Counted from the stretch's first letter, positions 27,523-38,417 are shown. The stretch: 64,000 nucleotides of DNA from Martinezella lusitana (GCF_010668395.1 NZ_WUEY01000003.1:186001-250000), one strand, 5' to 3'. Numbers and translations: made by a program. The notes: a model not told the origin generated them from the sequence alone.

Positions 27523-28359
27523 CTATTCCGCTGCTTCCAGCGAGGAATGCTTCGGCCCGCGCCGCATATAGAGCGGCTGGAACGCGCCTTCCTGGCGAAT
27601 TTCCAACTGCCCCTCGCGCACCAGTTCAAGTGAGGCCGCAAACGCGCTGGCGATGGCCGTCACCCGCTCGCTGGAGCTCGTCATATAGCTCAGCAGATAA
27701 TGCTCCAGGGCCGTCCAGTCGGTGATCTCGCCGATCATTCGATCCAGAATCACGCGAGCATCGGCCAGCGACCAGACGCGGCGCTTCTCGATCGTTACCT
27801 GGGTCACGGCCTGGCGCTGGCGCAGGCTGGCATAGGCCGTGAGAAGATCATAGAGGCTGGCGTCGAAGGCCGATTGACGGCGGTCCGGAATATGCTCGGG
27901 TGCGCCGCGAGCGAAAATATCGCGGCCGAGGCGATTGCGGTTGACCAGATCGGCAGCCGCGTCGCGCATGGCTTCGAGGCGTTTCAGGCGGAAGGCAAGC
28001 GTTGCCGCCATTTCCTCGCCCGTCGGCCCGTCTTCCTTGCTTTGCTGCGGGATCAGCAGCTTGGACTTCAGATAGGCGAGCCATGCGGCCATGACGAGGT
28101 AATCCGCCGCGAGCTCGATGCGGATGCGCCGCGCGCTGTCGACGAACCGAAGATATTGCTCGGCCAGCGCCAGCACGGAGATGCGGGACAGATCGACCTT
28201 CTGATTGCGCGCCAGGTGCAGCAGAAGATCCAGCGGCCCTTCGAAGCCGGCCAGGTCGACGACCAGCGCCGGCTCATGCGAGCCGCGCTGCGTTTCGCCA
28301 TCCTGCCAGAGCTTGTCCATCGGCGTTGCCGCCTGCTGAAGCTTTTCCGTGCCGCTCAC
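27523..28359 (-). CDS. scpA: Segregation and condensation protein A
   Basis: 278 residues, the kleisin of the Smc-ScpAB complex. Signature DLAGFEGPLDLLLHLARNQKVDLSRI lies near residue 37, and the C-terminal winged helix ends EGAFQPLYMRR. GTG start at 28359, 32 bases after nagZ; an ATG 13 codons in is an alternative. The frame extends upstream through nagZ without conserved sequence. nagZ-scpA-scpB is a common alphaproteobacterial order. Confidence 0.93.
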   Translation of the reverse strand: MSGTEKLQQAATPMDKLWQDGETQRGSHEPALVVDLAGFEGPLDLLLHLARNQKVDLSRISVLALAEQYLRFVDSARRIRIELAADYLVMAAWLAYLKSKLLIPQQSKEDGPTGEEMAATLAFRLKRLEAMRDAAADLVNRNRLGRDIFARGAPEHIPDRRQSAFDASLYDLLTAYASLRQRQAVTQVTIEKRRVWSLADARVILDRMIGEITDWTALEHYLLSYMTSSSERVTAIASAFAASLELVREGQLEIRQEGAFQPLYMRRGPKHSSLEAAE

Positions 28360-28391
28360 CTTGTCACCCGTCCGTTTCTGGAAGTCCGGTT

Positions 28392-29405
28392 TTACGCCAC
28401 CGCGAACATCGCGTCGAATTCGGCGCGAACCGCAGCTTCGTCGGCGCCGTCGTTCTTGCCGAAAGCCGCCTCGACCGCCTTGGCCCTTGCCAGCGACGCT
28501 CCCGTCAGGGCGGGAACATTGCGGACCACCTGCTGCATCTCGTCCATGACACCATTGCAATGCAGCACGATATCGCATCCGCCTGCAATGATATTTGCCG
28601 CGCGCTCGCCGATCGTGCCCTTCAGCGCATTCATCGAGGTATCGTCCGACAAGAGCAGCCCCTGGAAGCCGATATGGCCGCGGATGATCTCCTCGATCAC
28701 CTTGCGCGAGGTCGTAGCCGGGTTGGTCGGATCGATATCCGTAAAGACGACGTGGCACGTCATCGCCATAAGTTCGTCCTTCAGCGCGACGAAGGGCGGA
28801 AAATCATGCGCCTCGAGCTCTGCGCGCGGCACCGAGACGACGGGCAATTCGTGATGCGAATCCGCAAAGCCGCGCCCATGACCGGGGATGTGCTTCATGA
28901 CGGGCAGCACGCCGCCAGCCTTGAGACCGTCCGCTGCCGCGCGTCCCATCTCCGTCACCGTCACCGGATCGGATCCATAGGCCCGATTGCCGATGACGTT
29001 GCTCGACCCTTCAACCGGAACGTCAAGCACGGGCAGGCAGTCGACATTGATGCCGAATTTCAGCAGATCGAAGGCATGAAGCCGCGACATCAGCCATGCG
29101 GCGCGCAGGCCGCGCTCGCGATCCTGCCGATAAATGTCGCCCAACGCCTGCCCCGAGGGATAGTGTTGCAAGATCGGCGGACGGATGCGCTGCACCCTGC
29201 CGCCTTCCTGATCGATGAAGACCGGGGCATCGCGCCCGACGCTGTCACGCAGGGACGCAACGAGATCGGCGATCTGCGCCGGCTCGGAAATGTTGCGTCC
29301 GAACAGGATAAAGCCCCAAGGCTGCTCCCCCTGATAGAAGGATCGCTCTTCGGGCGTGATGGTGTGGCCGCTACAGCCAAGGATCATGGATTTCGATTCG
29401 GTCAT
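28392..29405 (-). CDS. nagZ: Beta-N-acetylhexosaminidase (peptidoglycan recycling)
   Basis: 337 residues, glycoside hydrolase family 3. NagZ removes GlcNAc from anhydro-muropeptides in the cytosol during cell-wall recycling. The family signature KHIPGHGRGFADSHHELP supplies the catalytic His and the substrate loop, and LLSDDTSMNAL contains the nucleophile Asp. Start at 29405 chosen for agreement with family length. It follows a SPOR-domain gene on the same strand, a second envelope function. Confidence 0.95.
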   Translation of the reverse strand: MTESKSMILGCSGHTITPEERSFYQGEQPWGFILFGRNISEPAQIADLVASLRDSVGRDAPVFIDQEGGRVQRIRPPILQHYPSGQALGDIYRQDRERGLRAAWLMSRLHAFDLLKFGINVDCLPVLDVPVEGSSNVIGNRAYGSDPVTVTEMGRAAADGLKAGGVLPVMKHIPGHGRGFADSHHELPVVSVPRAELEAHDFPPFVALKDELMAMTCHVVFTDIDPTNPATTSRKVIEEIIRGHIGFQGLLLSDDTSMNALKGTIGERAANIIAGGCDIVLHCNGVMDEMQQVVRNVPALTGASLARAKAVEAAFGKNDGADEAAVRAEFDAMFAVA

Positions 29406-29530
29406 ATCCGAATCATAAGGCTTGCGCCGGGAAATGCGAGTGACGTCAAGCGAGGATACACAGGAACGGTACATTTCAAACGAAAACGGCGAGCCTATGC
29501 CCGCCGTTCTCAGAAATGCCGTATCTGATC

Positions 29531-32281
29531 CTACTTCGAAATCAGGCAGGTGCCGCCTGCTGCGCGATAGCGCTCGCAGATGGCTGCAGCCTCGTCCTTC
29601 GAGCCGGCGACGACGCGGACACGATAGTAAGTGCCCTTGCCGGCGATATCGGCCTTGCGGATCTCCAGCGGATGATTGCCGATGACGCTGGCGAACTTGG
29701 TCTTGAGGTTCGCCTGAGACTTCTGCGCATCGGCTTCGGTCGGCAGGGAGGCGATCTGCACGCCGTAGGCTCCGCCGCTAGCTGCGGAGATCGCGGCCGG
29801 GGCAGCCGCCGGGCTTGCGGACGCAACCTGCTTCGGCTGAGCCTTGGGCTGAGCACTCTGCGCCGGAGCAGTCGTATTTGCCTTGGCAGTCTCGGGGCGA
29901 GCCGTCGGGACCGGGTTGGTCTTGACGACGCGGATCGGCGTGCTTTCGGCACTCGCGGCATCGCCGCTATCGGGCTGAACTGCCGCCTGCGCATTCGCTG
30001 CCGACGGACGCGGATTGGCGGGTACGGCCTGATTGTTCGCCGGTTTTGCAACCGCAGTCGTCGTATCGGCGGCGGGCTCGTCACGCGGCACCAGCGATCC
30101 ATCCGGCTTGACGATCATCGTGCGGACCTTGCGCGGCGACACGGCCGGCACCTGATCGTCGCTGTTGTTGGCGGCAACGTTGGTATTCCCGCCGTTCTGA
30201 TTCGGCAGCAGGCGCGGATCCTCGGTTTCGCCAACCGGCGTCGCCGTGACCTGATCGGCGCTGCCGTCGTCCGGAGATATCGATTCGGGGATGAGCGTCT
30301 TCTGCACGACATCGACGGGCTGTTCGTTCGAGGAGACGAGCTCCTTCTGCTTCGGCGCGGCAGTGCTGTCGCCGGCGACGCGGTCATAAACGGCCTTGTC
30401 CTGATTCGGGACGACGGTGCCGCCCGGATTTTCAGGCGCGACCTTTACCGGATCGCTGTCAGCCGCGATAACGCGCGGCTCGCCGGAGAAGCTGGAGATC
30501 GGCGCGCCGTGGCGGACCCAGCTGTAGGCACCATAGGCGCCCACGCCAAGAACCACGATGACGGCAGCGGTCGTCACCATGCCGCGCACCGAGCGAACCG
30601 GCCGACGGCTACCCGCAGCCGGGTTCAGCGTCATCCTGGCCACGTTTTCGACCGGGGTGGCCGCTTCGCGGTAGCTGCGGCGGAAATCCTCTTCCAGCGC
30701 ACGCTCGAATTCGTCGAATTCCTCGATGGGCTGCTTTGCGACAGGTGCGGCAGGCTGGGCAGCCGCATTCTTCGACCAGGACGCAGCGGCAGCGGCACCA
30801 CCAAACGCGGTGGTAGCGACGGCCGGCCTGATCGGCTCCGGCGCAGCTTCCTTCGCCGGCGTGCCCAAAAGGCTCGCCATTTCGGAATCGAGATCGAAAT
30901 CATATTCCGGCGGGACGGCAATCGGCTCCTCCGGCTCGATCGCCGGCAGGTGCGGAACGTGCGATCCCTCGAAGGTCTCGACGCGATCCTCCGTCTCCGA
31001 AATTTCCGTCGGATCGAAAGGCAGCGCCTGTTCGGCCTCGAATACCGGTATCGACGGGCGTGCCGCAGGGACAACCGGCGCAGGTGCGGGTGCAGCTTGT
31101 ATTGGCTGCGTCACCACAGCGGCCGCAGGTGCGACAGGCGCCGGCGCGACCGGCGTCGCCCGGGAAACGATCGGCTCTGAAACCGGCGCGGCGGGAGCAG
31201 CTTGCCGGACAGCAGAAGATTTCGCGGCCTCGGCGAAGTCGAGACCGGCAAGTTCCATCTCTATATCGGCAAGATCGAACTCGAAGTCCTGGCCCGCAAA
31301 CGGGTCTTCTGCATCGAATGCAACCGGCTTCAGCTCTTCAGCTTGCGCGACTGCCGGGGCCACCGGCAAATCCGCCGCCTCGGGGAAGGAAACTCCGAAA
31401 TTCCCGAAATCGGGCTCTGCCTTTGCCGCAGGCGCATTGGCCCGGGGCGGAACCGGATAACGATCGACATCAGCCAGCAAGGCATCGATCTCGGCGGAAA
31501 GCGCGGCCGGATCGGCCTTGGCGACCTTTGGCGGCTCGGGCGACATGGAAACGGCCGGAGCCGGCTGTGTCGCGACAGGCTGCGATGCAGTCTCCCGAAC
31601 GTGCGAAGGCTCGGCAATGTCAAGCGCCTCGAAATCGAGCGCGCCGTCGAACATCGCGTCCGAAGAGGCCGTCTTCGGTGCTGGCGGAGCAACGGCAGGC
31701 GCAGCCACCGGAGCAACCTGCTCCATCGACCCGGCGGACGTTGCAAGCGTGAAATTGGCGAGCGGCAGCCGGATCGTGGCGGCAGCAGATTGCGGCGTCT
31801 TGGCGACCGGTGCGACCGGCGTAGCCGGCGGCTCAACCGGTGCGGCTTTCGGCGCAGGCTGCAGAACCGGCGCAATCGACATTTCCAGCTCGTCGATCAG
31901 ATCGCGAGCACCGATCGTCGGCTTTATCGGAGCGGCCACCTGAGGAGCAGGCTCCTCAAATCTAGGCTCGACAAACGTCGGTTCGGTCCGCACCGGCTCG
32001 GCGGGAGGCGCAACCAGCTCCTGGCTCGGTGGCGACACCTGCTCCGCCGGAGCGGAAATGTCATTTGCCGGACTCATTCGCGGCGTATCGTACCGCTCGA
32101 ATTCGCGAAGAAGCTCGTCTTCGAGATTAAAGGCCGGTTCCTGCCGCTGAGCCGCAGGAGTTGCCTGAGCAGCGGGGCGCGGCTCGAAACCTACGATACG
32201 AGCGAGTTCTGCGAGCGGATCATCATCCGCAAAGAACTCGTCGTTTCCGCTTGCGCGATACGCCAACTGTTTTTCTGCCAT
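29531..32281 (-). CDS. Large SPOR-domain membrane protein
   Basis: 916 residues. The N-terminal ~570 residues are cytosolic, acidic and Ala/Pro-rich low-complexity sequence. One membrane helix follows (VTTAAVIVVLGVGAYGAYSWV), then a periplasmic Pro/Ala/Thr-rich linker. The C-terminal ~75 residues are a SPOR domain (YGVQIASLPTEADAQKS to GGTCLISK), which binds denuded septal glycan. ATG at 32281 is used; an in-frame GTG is four codons earlier. Placed between argS and nagZ. The type II topology with a very long cytosolic arm suggests a link between a cytosolic factor and septal peptidoglycan (inference). Confidence 0.88.
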   Translation of the reverse strand: MAEKQLAYRASGNDEFFADDDPLAELARIVGFEPRPAAQATPAAQRQEPAFNLEDELLREFERYDTPRMSPANDISAPAEQVSPPSQELVAPPAEPVRTEPTFVEPRFEEPAPQVAAPIKPTIGARDLIDELEMSIAPVLQPAPKAAPVEPPATPVAPVAKTPQSAAATIRLPLANFTLATSAGSMEQVAPVAAPAVAPPAPKTASSDAMFDGALDFEALDIAEPSHVRETASQPVATQPAPAVSMSPEPPKVAKADPAALSAEIDALLADVDRYPVPPRANAPAAKAEPDFGNFGVSFPEAADLPVAPAVAQAEELKPVAFDAEDPFAGQDFEFDLADIEMELAGLDFAEAAKSSAVRQAAPAAPVSEPIVSRATPVAPAPVAPAAAVVTQPIQAAPAPAPVVPAARPSIPVFEAEQALPFDPTEISETEDRVETFEGSHVPHLPAIEPEEPIAVPPEYDFDLDSEMASLLGTPAKEAAPEPIRPAVATTAFGGAAAAASWSKNAAAQPAAPVAKQPIEEFDEFERALEEDFRRSYREAATPVENVARMTLNPAAGSRRPVRSVRGMVTTAAVIVVLGVGAYGAYSWVRHGAPISSFSGEPRVIAADSDPVKVAPENPGGTVVPNQDKAVYDRVAGDSTAAPKQKELVSSNEQPVDVVQKTLIPESISPDDGSADQVTATPVGETEDPRLLPNQNGGNTNVAANNSDDQVPAVSPRKVRTMIVKPDGSLVPRDEPAADTTTAVAKPANNQAVPANPRPSAANAQAAVQPDSGDAASAESTPIRVVKTNPVPTARPETAKANTTAPAQSAQPKAQPKQVASASPAAAPAAISAASGGAYGVQIASLPTEADAQKSQANLKTKFASVIGNHPLEIRKADIAGKGTYYRVRVVAGSKDEAAAICERYRAAGGTCLISK

Positions 32282-32342
32282 CACCCGTTCCACTCGAAAA
32301 CGCTACAGTTAATGCCAGCGCAATGTGGGTAAATGGTGACGT

Positions 32343-34103
32343 TTATCGCATTTCATCCGGTGCTGCGGTCCCGGTTATACCAAGACCCGACTTCAAAACC
32401 GACGCGACAGCGTACACCAGCCCAAGTCTGGCAATGCTCAATTCTCGGTTCTTATCGTTAACAAAACGTAATTCAGGTAAATCTTTACCTTTATTCCAGT
32501 GTCCATGGAAGGAACTGGCCAAATCGTAAAGGTAAAATGCGATACGGTGCGGCTCTTGCGACTGTGCCGCAGCTTCAACGATTCGCGGGAATTCCGCAAT
32601 CTTGGCGACAAGTTGCAATTCCGCCGGATCGGATATGACGCCGGCGACCGCCTTGGACAGATCGAGGGACGCGATATCGAGATCGGGGAACGCTTCCTTG
32701 GCCTGGCGGAAGACCGACATGCAGCGGGCGTGCGCGTACTGCACGTAGAAAACCGGATTGTCCTTCGACTGCTCGGTGACCTTGGCGAAATCGAAGTCCA
32801 GGGGCTCGGAGTTCTTCCGATAGAGCATCATGAATCGCACCGAATCACGACCGACTTCATCGACGACTTCGCGCAGCGTGACGAAATCGCCGGAGCGCTT
32901 CGACATCTTCACCGGCTCGCCGTTGCGGTACAGCTTGACGAGCTGGCACAGAAGCACGGTCAGCTTCGCAGCACCTTCCGAAACGCCCCGCGCGACCGCT
33001 TCCAGCCGCTTGACGTAGCCGCCATGGTCGGCGCCGAGAATGTAGATCATCTCGTTGAAGCCACGGTCGAACTTGTTCTTGAAGTAGGCGACGTCGGCAG
33101 CAAAGTAGGTATAGGAGCCGTCCGACTTGATCAGCGGACGGTCGATATCGTCGCCCACCTCCGTCGAGCGGAACAACGTCTGTTCGCGATCTTCCCAATC
33201 TTCCGGCAACTGCCCCTTCGGCGGCGGCAGCGCGCCCTTGTAGACATAGCCCTTGAAGGTCAGGTCGTTGATCGCGGTGCGGATCAGCGCCGCGCCGTTG
33301 GCATGCAGGGTGCGTTCCGAGAAGAAGACGTCATGATGAACGTTCAACGCCTCAAGGTCTTCCCGGATCATGGCCATCATGGCGTCGATGGCGCGATCCT
33401 TGACGATGGGAAGCCATTGTTCTTCCGTCATTCCGCGCAGCTTCGTGCCGAATTCCCTCGCGAGCGCTTCGCCGACCGGAACCAGATAGTCGCCGGGATA
33501 GAGGCCGGCCGGGATCTCGCCAACCTGCTCGCCGAGCGCCTCGCGATAGCGAATGAAAACGGAGCGCGCCAGCACATCGATCTGCGAGCCGGCATCGTTG
33601 ATGTAGTATTCCTTGGTAACGTCGTAGCCGGAGAAGGCCAGCAGGTTTGCCAGCGTATCGCCGACGACGGCGCCGCGGCAATGGCCGACATGCATCGGCC
33701 CCGTCGGGTTGGCCGAGACGTACTCGACATTGACCTTCTGGCCCGCTCCAAGCTTCGAGCGGCCGAAATTCTCGCCCTCGAAGATCATCGTTGCCAGCAG
33801 CCGCTGCCAGTAGCCGACCGAAAGGCGGATATTGATGAAGCCCGGGCCGGCAACCGAAACCTCGGCGACGTCCGGATCTTCCTGCAGCTTGGCGACGATG
33901 ATTTCGGCAAGCGCACGCGGATTCGTGCCCAGCGGCTTGGACAGAACCATGGCCGCATTCGTGGCGACATCGCCATGGCTGGCGTCTCGCGGCGGCTCCA
34001 CGCCGATACGTCCGAAGTCAAGCTCCGATCGCTTTTCTCGTACAATATCAATTTGTTCGAGAGCGCTCTTAATTCTTACTTCGAAGTCGGTGAAAAGGTT
34101 CAT
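32343..34103 (-). CDS. argS: Arginyl-tRNA synthetase
   Basis: 586 residues, class I synthetase. HIGH-type motif reads HVGHCRG ([15 protein letters not shown]) and the KMSKS-type motif reads KMSKRSG. The N-terminal Add1 tRNA-binding domain and the C-terminal DALR anticodon domain are complete. ATG at 34103 agrees with homologue starts. Followed by the SPOR gene and preceded by dgt. Confidence 0.97.
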   Translation of the reverse strand: MNLFTDFEVRIKSALEQIDIVREKRSELDFGRIGVEPPRDASHGDVATNAAMVLSKPLGTNPRALAEIIVAKLQEDPDVAEVSVAGPGFINIRLSVGYWQRLLATMIFEGENFGRSKLGAGQKVNVEYVSANPTGPMHVGHCRGAVVGDTLANLLAFSGYDVTKEYYINDAGSQIDVLARSVFIRYREALGEQVGEIPAGLYPGDYLVPVGEALAREFGTKLRGMTEEQWLPIVKDRAIDAMMAMIREDLEALNVHHDVFFSERTLHANGAALIRTAINDLTFKGYVYKGALPPPKGQLPEDWEDREQTLFRSTEVGDDIDRPLIKSDGSYTYFAADVAYFKNKFDRGFNEMIYILGADHGGYVKRLEAVARGVSEGAAKLTVLLCQLVKLYRNGEPVKMSKRSGDFVTLREVVDEVGRDSVRFMMLYRKNSEPLDFDFAKVTEQSKDNPVFYVQYAHARCMSVFRQAKEAFPDLDIASLDLSKAVAGVISDPAELQLVAKIAEFPRIVEAAAQSQEPHRIAFYLYDLASSFHGHWNKGKDLPELRFVNDKNRELSIARLGLVYAVASVLKSGLGITGTAAPDEMR

Positions 34104-34159
34104 GATATGGTCCACGCAATTGCTTCGGCGGACCGCTATCGGCCCGACGCCGCCGCTGC

Positions 34160-35377
34160 CTACCGCAAATCGGGAGTCTGGTCAAACAGGCGCTTGTGGG
34201 CGCTGATGGCATAGGTGTCCGTCATGCCGGCCAGATAGTCGCCGACATGCCTGGCCTTGGCGGCGATGGCGAGGCCGGCGATATGGTCGACCCAGTAGTG
34301 GCTCTGCATCTCCGTGGGGTTGTCCATATAGGCCTGGAAGAGGTCCGTGACGATCTGCGCCGCGCCCGCACGGATGCGCATGATGTCGGGATGACGATAG
34401 ATGCGCTTGAACAGCATCTGCTTGATCAGCTTGTCGGTCGCGGCCATTTCGGGCGAGAAGGTCGCGATGACCCGGCCGGCGGCGCGAATGTCGGCCACAT
34501 TCCCCGGCTTGACTTCGGCAAGCGCCTGCTGCGAAACGGCGATGACGTCCTCAACCATGCGGGTGATCTGCCGGCGCATGATCTCATGCGTGAAGCGGCT
34601 CGGCTCCAGATGCGGGTAGCGCGCCCTCACCTCGGCCATCAGCCCGGCAAGGAATGGCACGTCCTCCAGCATATCGAATGTCAGATAGCCGGCGCGCAGG
34701 CCATCGTCGATGTCATGCGTGTTATAGGCGATATCGTCGGCGATCGCGGCGACCTGCGCCTCCAGGCTGGCAAAGGAAGCGATTTCGAGATCATGGATCT
34801 CGCAATAGTCGAGAATCGGCTGCGGCACCGGTCCGCGGATGCCCTTGCCGTCAGGCGTCATCAACGGACCATTGTGCTTGACCAGGCCTTCGAGCGTTTC
34901 CCAGGTCAGGTTGAGCCCATCGAAATCGGCATAGCGCCGCTCGAGCTTCGTCACGATGCGCAGGGATTGTGCGTTGTGATCGAAGCCGCCATAGGGCAAC
35001 AGCACCTCATGCAGCGCGTCTTCGCCGGTGTGACCGAACGGCGTGTGGCCGAAATCGTGAACGAGCGCCACGCCTTCCGCCAAATCCTCGTCCAGCTTCA
35101 GGGCGCGCGCCAGAGCCCGCGCAATCTGTGCCACCTCGATCGTGTGCGTCAGCCGGGTCCGATAGTGATCTCCGTCCTGGGCGATGAAGACCTGCGTCTT
35201 GTGCTTCAGCCGCCGGAAAGCGGTCGTATGGACGATCCGGTCGCGATCGCGCTGGAATTCGGAGCGCGTCAGGCTCGATCCCTCTTCGTAGAGCCTTCCA
35301 CGCGAAGCCCAGGGATTCGTCGCATAAACGGCCTTCTCCCCATATCCGAAACCCAATGCATGCGTATCGATCGTCAT
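34160..35377 (-). CDS. dgt: Deoxyguanosinetriphosphate triphosphohydrolase-like protein
   Basis: 405 residues, HD-domain dNTP triphosphohydrolase that converts dNTPs to nucleoside and triphosphate. Metal ligands are seen in order: [10 protein letters not shown] (His), [12 protein letters not shown] (HD plus His) and a later Asp in [16 protein letters not shown]. Length matches the type 2 family used by alphaproteobacteria. It faces erpA across a 308-base divergent region. Confidence 0.93.
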   Translation of the reverse strand: MTIDTHALGFGYGEKAVYATNPWASRGRLYEEGSSLTRSEFQRDRDRIVHTTAFRRLKHKTQVFIAQDGDHYRTRLTHTIEVAQIARALARALKLDEDLAEGVALVHDFGHTPFGHTGEDALHEVLLPYGGFDHNAQSLRIVTKLERRYADFDGLNLTWETLEGLVKHNGPLMTPDGKGIRGPVPQPILDYCEIHDLEIASFASLEAQVAAIADDIAYNTHDIDDGLRAGYLTFDMLEDVPFLAGLMAEVRARYPHLEPSRFTHEIMRRQITRMVEDVIAVSQQALAEVKPGNVADIRAAGRVIATFSPEMAATDKLIKQMLFKRIYRHPDIMRIRAGAAQIVTDLFQAYMDNPTEMQSHYWVDHIAGLAIAAKARHVGDYLAGMTDTYAISAHKRLFDQTPDLR

Positions 35378-35685
35378 TATCCATCCATTCCGGCATTTGG
35401 CTCCCGCACCAACACAGGCGCGACGGCCGTTTCATTTCGGTCAGTTCACGGCATTATCCGGCAAGTCCGGAATGCCATGCGCTCCTTGAACGCCATAACC
35501 CATTGACGCCGCATAGCAGCCTTCATACCTATAGATAAGAAAACAGCAAAATGGTGAGTGGCTCAACCACCAAACCAGAGCTGTCACCGGCCAGACTTTC
35601 ATGATAAAGGCTATGCATATCAGCCGTTTGAAAGTTCGACGGCCTAACGGTTCTCTCCGGATCTTGACCCCGGCAGGAGGAAAAT
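35378..35685. other. Divergent promoter region dgt / erpA
   Basis: 308 bases without a supported gene. The erpA side ends with AGGAGG 7 bases before the ATG. No operator could be recognised. Confidence 0.4.
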
Positions 35686-36018
35686 ATGACTGAGACAAGT
35701 GTTACCCTATCGGACGCCGCGGCAAAGCGAATCGCCGCCATCGTCGGCGCGGACGCCGGAAAGCGCGCGCTGCGCGTCGCTGTCGAAGGCGGCGGCTGTT
35801 CCGGCTTTTCCTACAAATTCGACATCGTCGATGGCCCCGAGGACGACGACGTGATCGTTGAAAAGGGTAACGCGACCGTCCTCATCGATCAGCTGTCGCT
35901 GGTCTATATGGCAGGCTCCGAGATCGATTTCGTCGATAATCTCCTCGGACAATCATTTCAGATCAAGAATCCGAATGCTGTCGCAAGCTGCGGCTGCGGC
36001 ACGAGTTTTGCGATCTGA
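35686..36018 (+). CDS. erpA: Iron-sulfur cluster insertion protein, IscA/ErpA type
   Basis: 110 residues, A-type carrier that delivers Fe-S clusters to apo-proteins. The three cluster ligands are present: Cys38 (GGGCSGFSY) and Cys102/Cys104 (SCGCGTSF). The acidic segment after the first Cys (DIVDGPEDDD) is typical of ErpA. Strong AGGAGG ribosome-binding site. No isc/suf genes adjoin, so it acts as a stand-alone carrier. Confidence 0.93.
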   Translation: MTETSVTLSDAAAKRIAAIVGADAGKRALRVAVEGGGCSGFSYKFDIVDGPEDDDVIVEKGNATVLIDQLSLVYMAGSEIDFVDNLLGQSFQIKNPNAVASCGCGTSFAI

Positions 36019-36046
36019 TCCCTGCCCTTTTTTCCACAGTTTGATC

Positions 36047-36077
36047 ACCGGCCAGGAGCACTCGCTCCGGGCCGGTT
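36047..36077 (+). terminator. Probable terminator after erpA
   Basis: ACCGGCC-A-GGAGC pairs with GCTCC-G-GGCCGGT (one internal mismatch) and ends in TTT. It separates erpA from xth. Confidence 0.6.
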
Positions 36078-36147
36078 TCCATATGAGCTGTGGTCAAGCC
36101 GAGCGGCTGCGGATACAACAGGAGCGAAGCAAAGGAATGAGCCACCT

Positions 36148-36939
36148 ATGAAAATCGCCACCTGGAACATCAACGGTGTCAAAGCGCGTATCGAGAACCT
36201 CTGCCAGTGGCTGAAGGATTCGAGCCCCGACATCGTCTGCCTGCAGGAGATCAAGACGGTCGACGAAGGCTTTCCCCGGCTGGAGATCGAAGCGCTCGGC
36301 TATCACGTCGAGACGCACGGGCAAAAAGGCTTCAACGGCGTTGCCATCCTGTCCAAGACCAAGCCGGATGAGGTGACTCGCGGTCTGCCCGGTGACGATG
36401 GCGACGAGCAGGCCCGCTTCATGGAAGCCGTGTTTTCCGTGCCCGGCCATGGTGCCCTGCGCATTTGCTGCCTCTATCTCCCCAACGGCAATCCGGTCGA
36501 TACGGAAAAATATCCCTACAAGCTCGCCTGGATGGAACGCCTGCGCAAGTTCGCCGGGGATCGCCTGGCGCTGGAAGAGCCGATCATTCTGGCCGGCGAC
36601 TACAACGTCATCCCGGAGCCGCATGATTGCTTCGACCCGAAGGTCTGGGAGAACGATGCGCTGTTCTTGCCGCAGACGCGCCAGGCTTTTCGCCAGCTCG
36701 AACATCTCGGCTTCACCGATGCGGTGCGTGCCACCACGGATGCGGTCAAGCTCTATTCATTCTGGGATTACCAGGCGGGTGCCTGGCCGAAAAACAACGG
36801 CATCCGTATCGATCACCTGATGCTGTCGCCCGAAGCCGCCGACCGCCTGACCGCAACGTCAATCGAAAAGCATGTTCGCGCCTGGGAAAAGCCCTCGGAC
36901 CATGTACCTGTCGTCGCGCATATCGATTTCGGCAGCTAA
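36148..36939 (+). CDS. xth: Exodeoxyribonuclease III / AP endonuclease
   Basis: 263 residues, Mg-dependent exonuclease III family enzyme of base-excision repair. Active-site blocks: MKIATWNINGVKAR (Asn), LQEIKT (metal-binding Glu), AGDYNVIPE (Asp, Asn) and the C-terminal IRIDHLMLS and SDHVPV (His). All catalytic residues are present. Separate from erpA by a hairpin. Confidence 0.95.
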   Translation: MKIATWNINGVKARIENLCQWLKDSSPDIVCLQEIKTVDEGFPRLEIEALGYHVETHGQKGFNGVAILSKTKPDEVTRGLPGDDGDEQARFMEAVFSVPGHGALRICCLYLPNGNPVDTEKYPYKLAWMERLRKFAGDRLALEEPIILAGDYNVIPEPHDCFDPKVWENDALFLPQTRQAFRQLEHLGFTDAVRATTDAVKLYSFWDYQAGAWPKNNGIRIDHLMLSPEAADRLTATSIEKHVRAWEKPSDHVPVVAHIDFGS

Positions 36940-37016
36940 GCCTCAATCCGAAACGAGACGGTGAAGGCGTATGTCGCAGCCTAGGCAAGGACGATAGCGC
37001 GGATCAAAACCCGCGA

Positions 37017-37820
37017 TCAGTCGGAGCCGGCGACGTCAAGCTGATGAGCCATGGAGACCGCGACACGGCGGTCGTTCTCGTTGGCGATGGAGAAGGCCTG
37101 CTCCTGCATGTCTTCCATCCAGCCGCAGTCCGTCGGCTTGCACTTGTCCAATGCCGCCGTCATGAAGGCCAGACCGCGGATCGATTGCCCTTCCTGGAAC
37201 AGCAGATTGCCGAAGACGGCCATGGCGCCCGGATGGCCGCTCTTGCGCGCCTGGTTCAGCCACTTCTTGGCCTGCTGCACATTGGTCGCACCGCCCTCGC
37301 CGGACAGCATCATCTGCGCCAGCTGGAACTGCGCCTCGGGGACGCCGAAGGTCGATGCCACCTGGAAATAGAGCTGGCGAGCCTGGTTGAGATCGATCTT
37401 GACCGGGCTGTTGGCGATGCCGGTCTTGTAGTAGCTCGCGAGCGCCAGGAGCGCGTTGATGAAGAAGCCTGTATCTTCGGAGCCCGGTTCCACGCCCTGC
37501 TGGGCAATCTCGCTATAGATCTTGAAGGCTTCGAAATCGTTCTGCGCGACGCCGTCGCCATCGGCATACATGTTGGCCAGAGCCCAGCGCGAGCCGGTAT
37601 GGCCTTTTTCGGCGGCGTAGCGATAGGCCTCGACCGCCTCTTCCTTCTGGCCGTTCTTGTAGGCCTTGAAGCCGAACTTGAAGAGATCGAACGGACCCGA
37701 TTCCTTGGTGACGCCGGCATTGATATCGAATGCGCGGGCTTGGCCTGCCAGCGCCACTGCCGTGGCAAGGGACAGGCTGAGCATCATGACTCTCGCTGAT
37801 ATGAACTCGGACTTAAACAT
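37017..37820 (-). CDS. exoR: Periplasmic regulator of exopolysaccharide production ExoR
   Basis: 267 residues with a signal peptide (cleavage expected after GQARA, before FDIN) and Sel1-type TPR repeats (AVEAYRYAAEKGHTGSRWALANMYADG, QARQLYFQVASTFGVPEAQFQLAQMM). In rhizobia ExoR binds the sensor ExoS in the periplasm and holds the ExoS/ChvI two-component system inactive, controlling succinoglycan, motility and symbiosis. ATG at 37820 gives the best signal peptide; an in-frame ATG at 37844 is possible. Preceded by an unusually long 683-base gene-free leader. Confidence 0.9.
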   Translation of the reverse strand: MFKSEFISARVMMLSLSLATAVALAGQARAFDINAGVTKESGPFDLFKFGFKAYKNGQKEEAVEAYRYAAEKGHTGSRWALANMYADGDGVAQNDFEAFKIYSEIAQQGVEPGSEDTGFFINALLALASYYKTGIANSPVKIDLNQARQLYFQVASTFGVPEAQFQLAQMMLSGEGGATNVQQAKKWLNQARKSGHPGAMAVFGNLLFQEGQSIRGLAFMTAALDKCKPTDCGWMEDMQEQAFSIANENDRRVAVSMAHQLDVAGSD

Positions 37821-38417
37821 AACAGTCGATTTCTTTCGCTCCATTCGGACCTGTCACGGCATTCCCATGCGCGCCGCCAGTTTCACGAATGTTTTCCCTG
37901 ATGGCGCACGAGACTGGATCATCCTTGAAAAGGACGCTTCCCATGGCATTCAACCGAGGCTGTTTGCCACAATTGCGAGCATAGCTTGCAATTATGTCCA
38001 AACCAGCATTTGGGCGGCCGTTATCGTATCCCGCCGCCGAAGCAGCGTTCTCATCCGCTTTCCGATGAGTGGGATCGAACATCGTCAGGCTGACGGCTTC
38101 CCTTGGCAGACAAAGACTTTTCCGCTGCGTCGGAAGCACGACCGCTCCGAACCCGGATTGTTGCTTATGCCAAAGTGGAAGTTCACCCATCGACCGCTTA
38201 CGCACTTTCTACAAGGCTTGCCCCTGTGCCCAGGTAATCGCTGCTCCCCATTTGTGGCGGGAAATGGACAAATTGTAATCTGATCACGCGCCTGCAAAGT
38301 CTTGAAACAGAGTGTTGCTGATTCGTCACAAAGATTTTACCGCCCTTGAGTTTCCCTTAACCATAAACCCCGCAAACAGGCGATTCCGCATCGCCCGTTG
38401 CCCGGCCCGGGCAAAGA
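37821..38417. other. Long leader/promoter region upstream of exoR
   Basis: No convincing gene. Short open frames here lack ribosome-binding sites and family resemblance. It contains the exoR promoter and the downstream flank of the FadL-like gene. Confidence 0.4.

Noticed and set aside
37813..38205. Minus-strand frame overlapping the exoR start
   Set aside because: No ribosome-binding site, overlaps the exoR signal peptide region in another frame, and has no recognisable fold.
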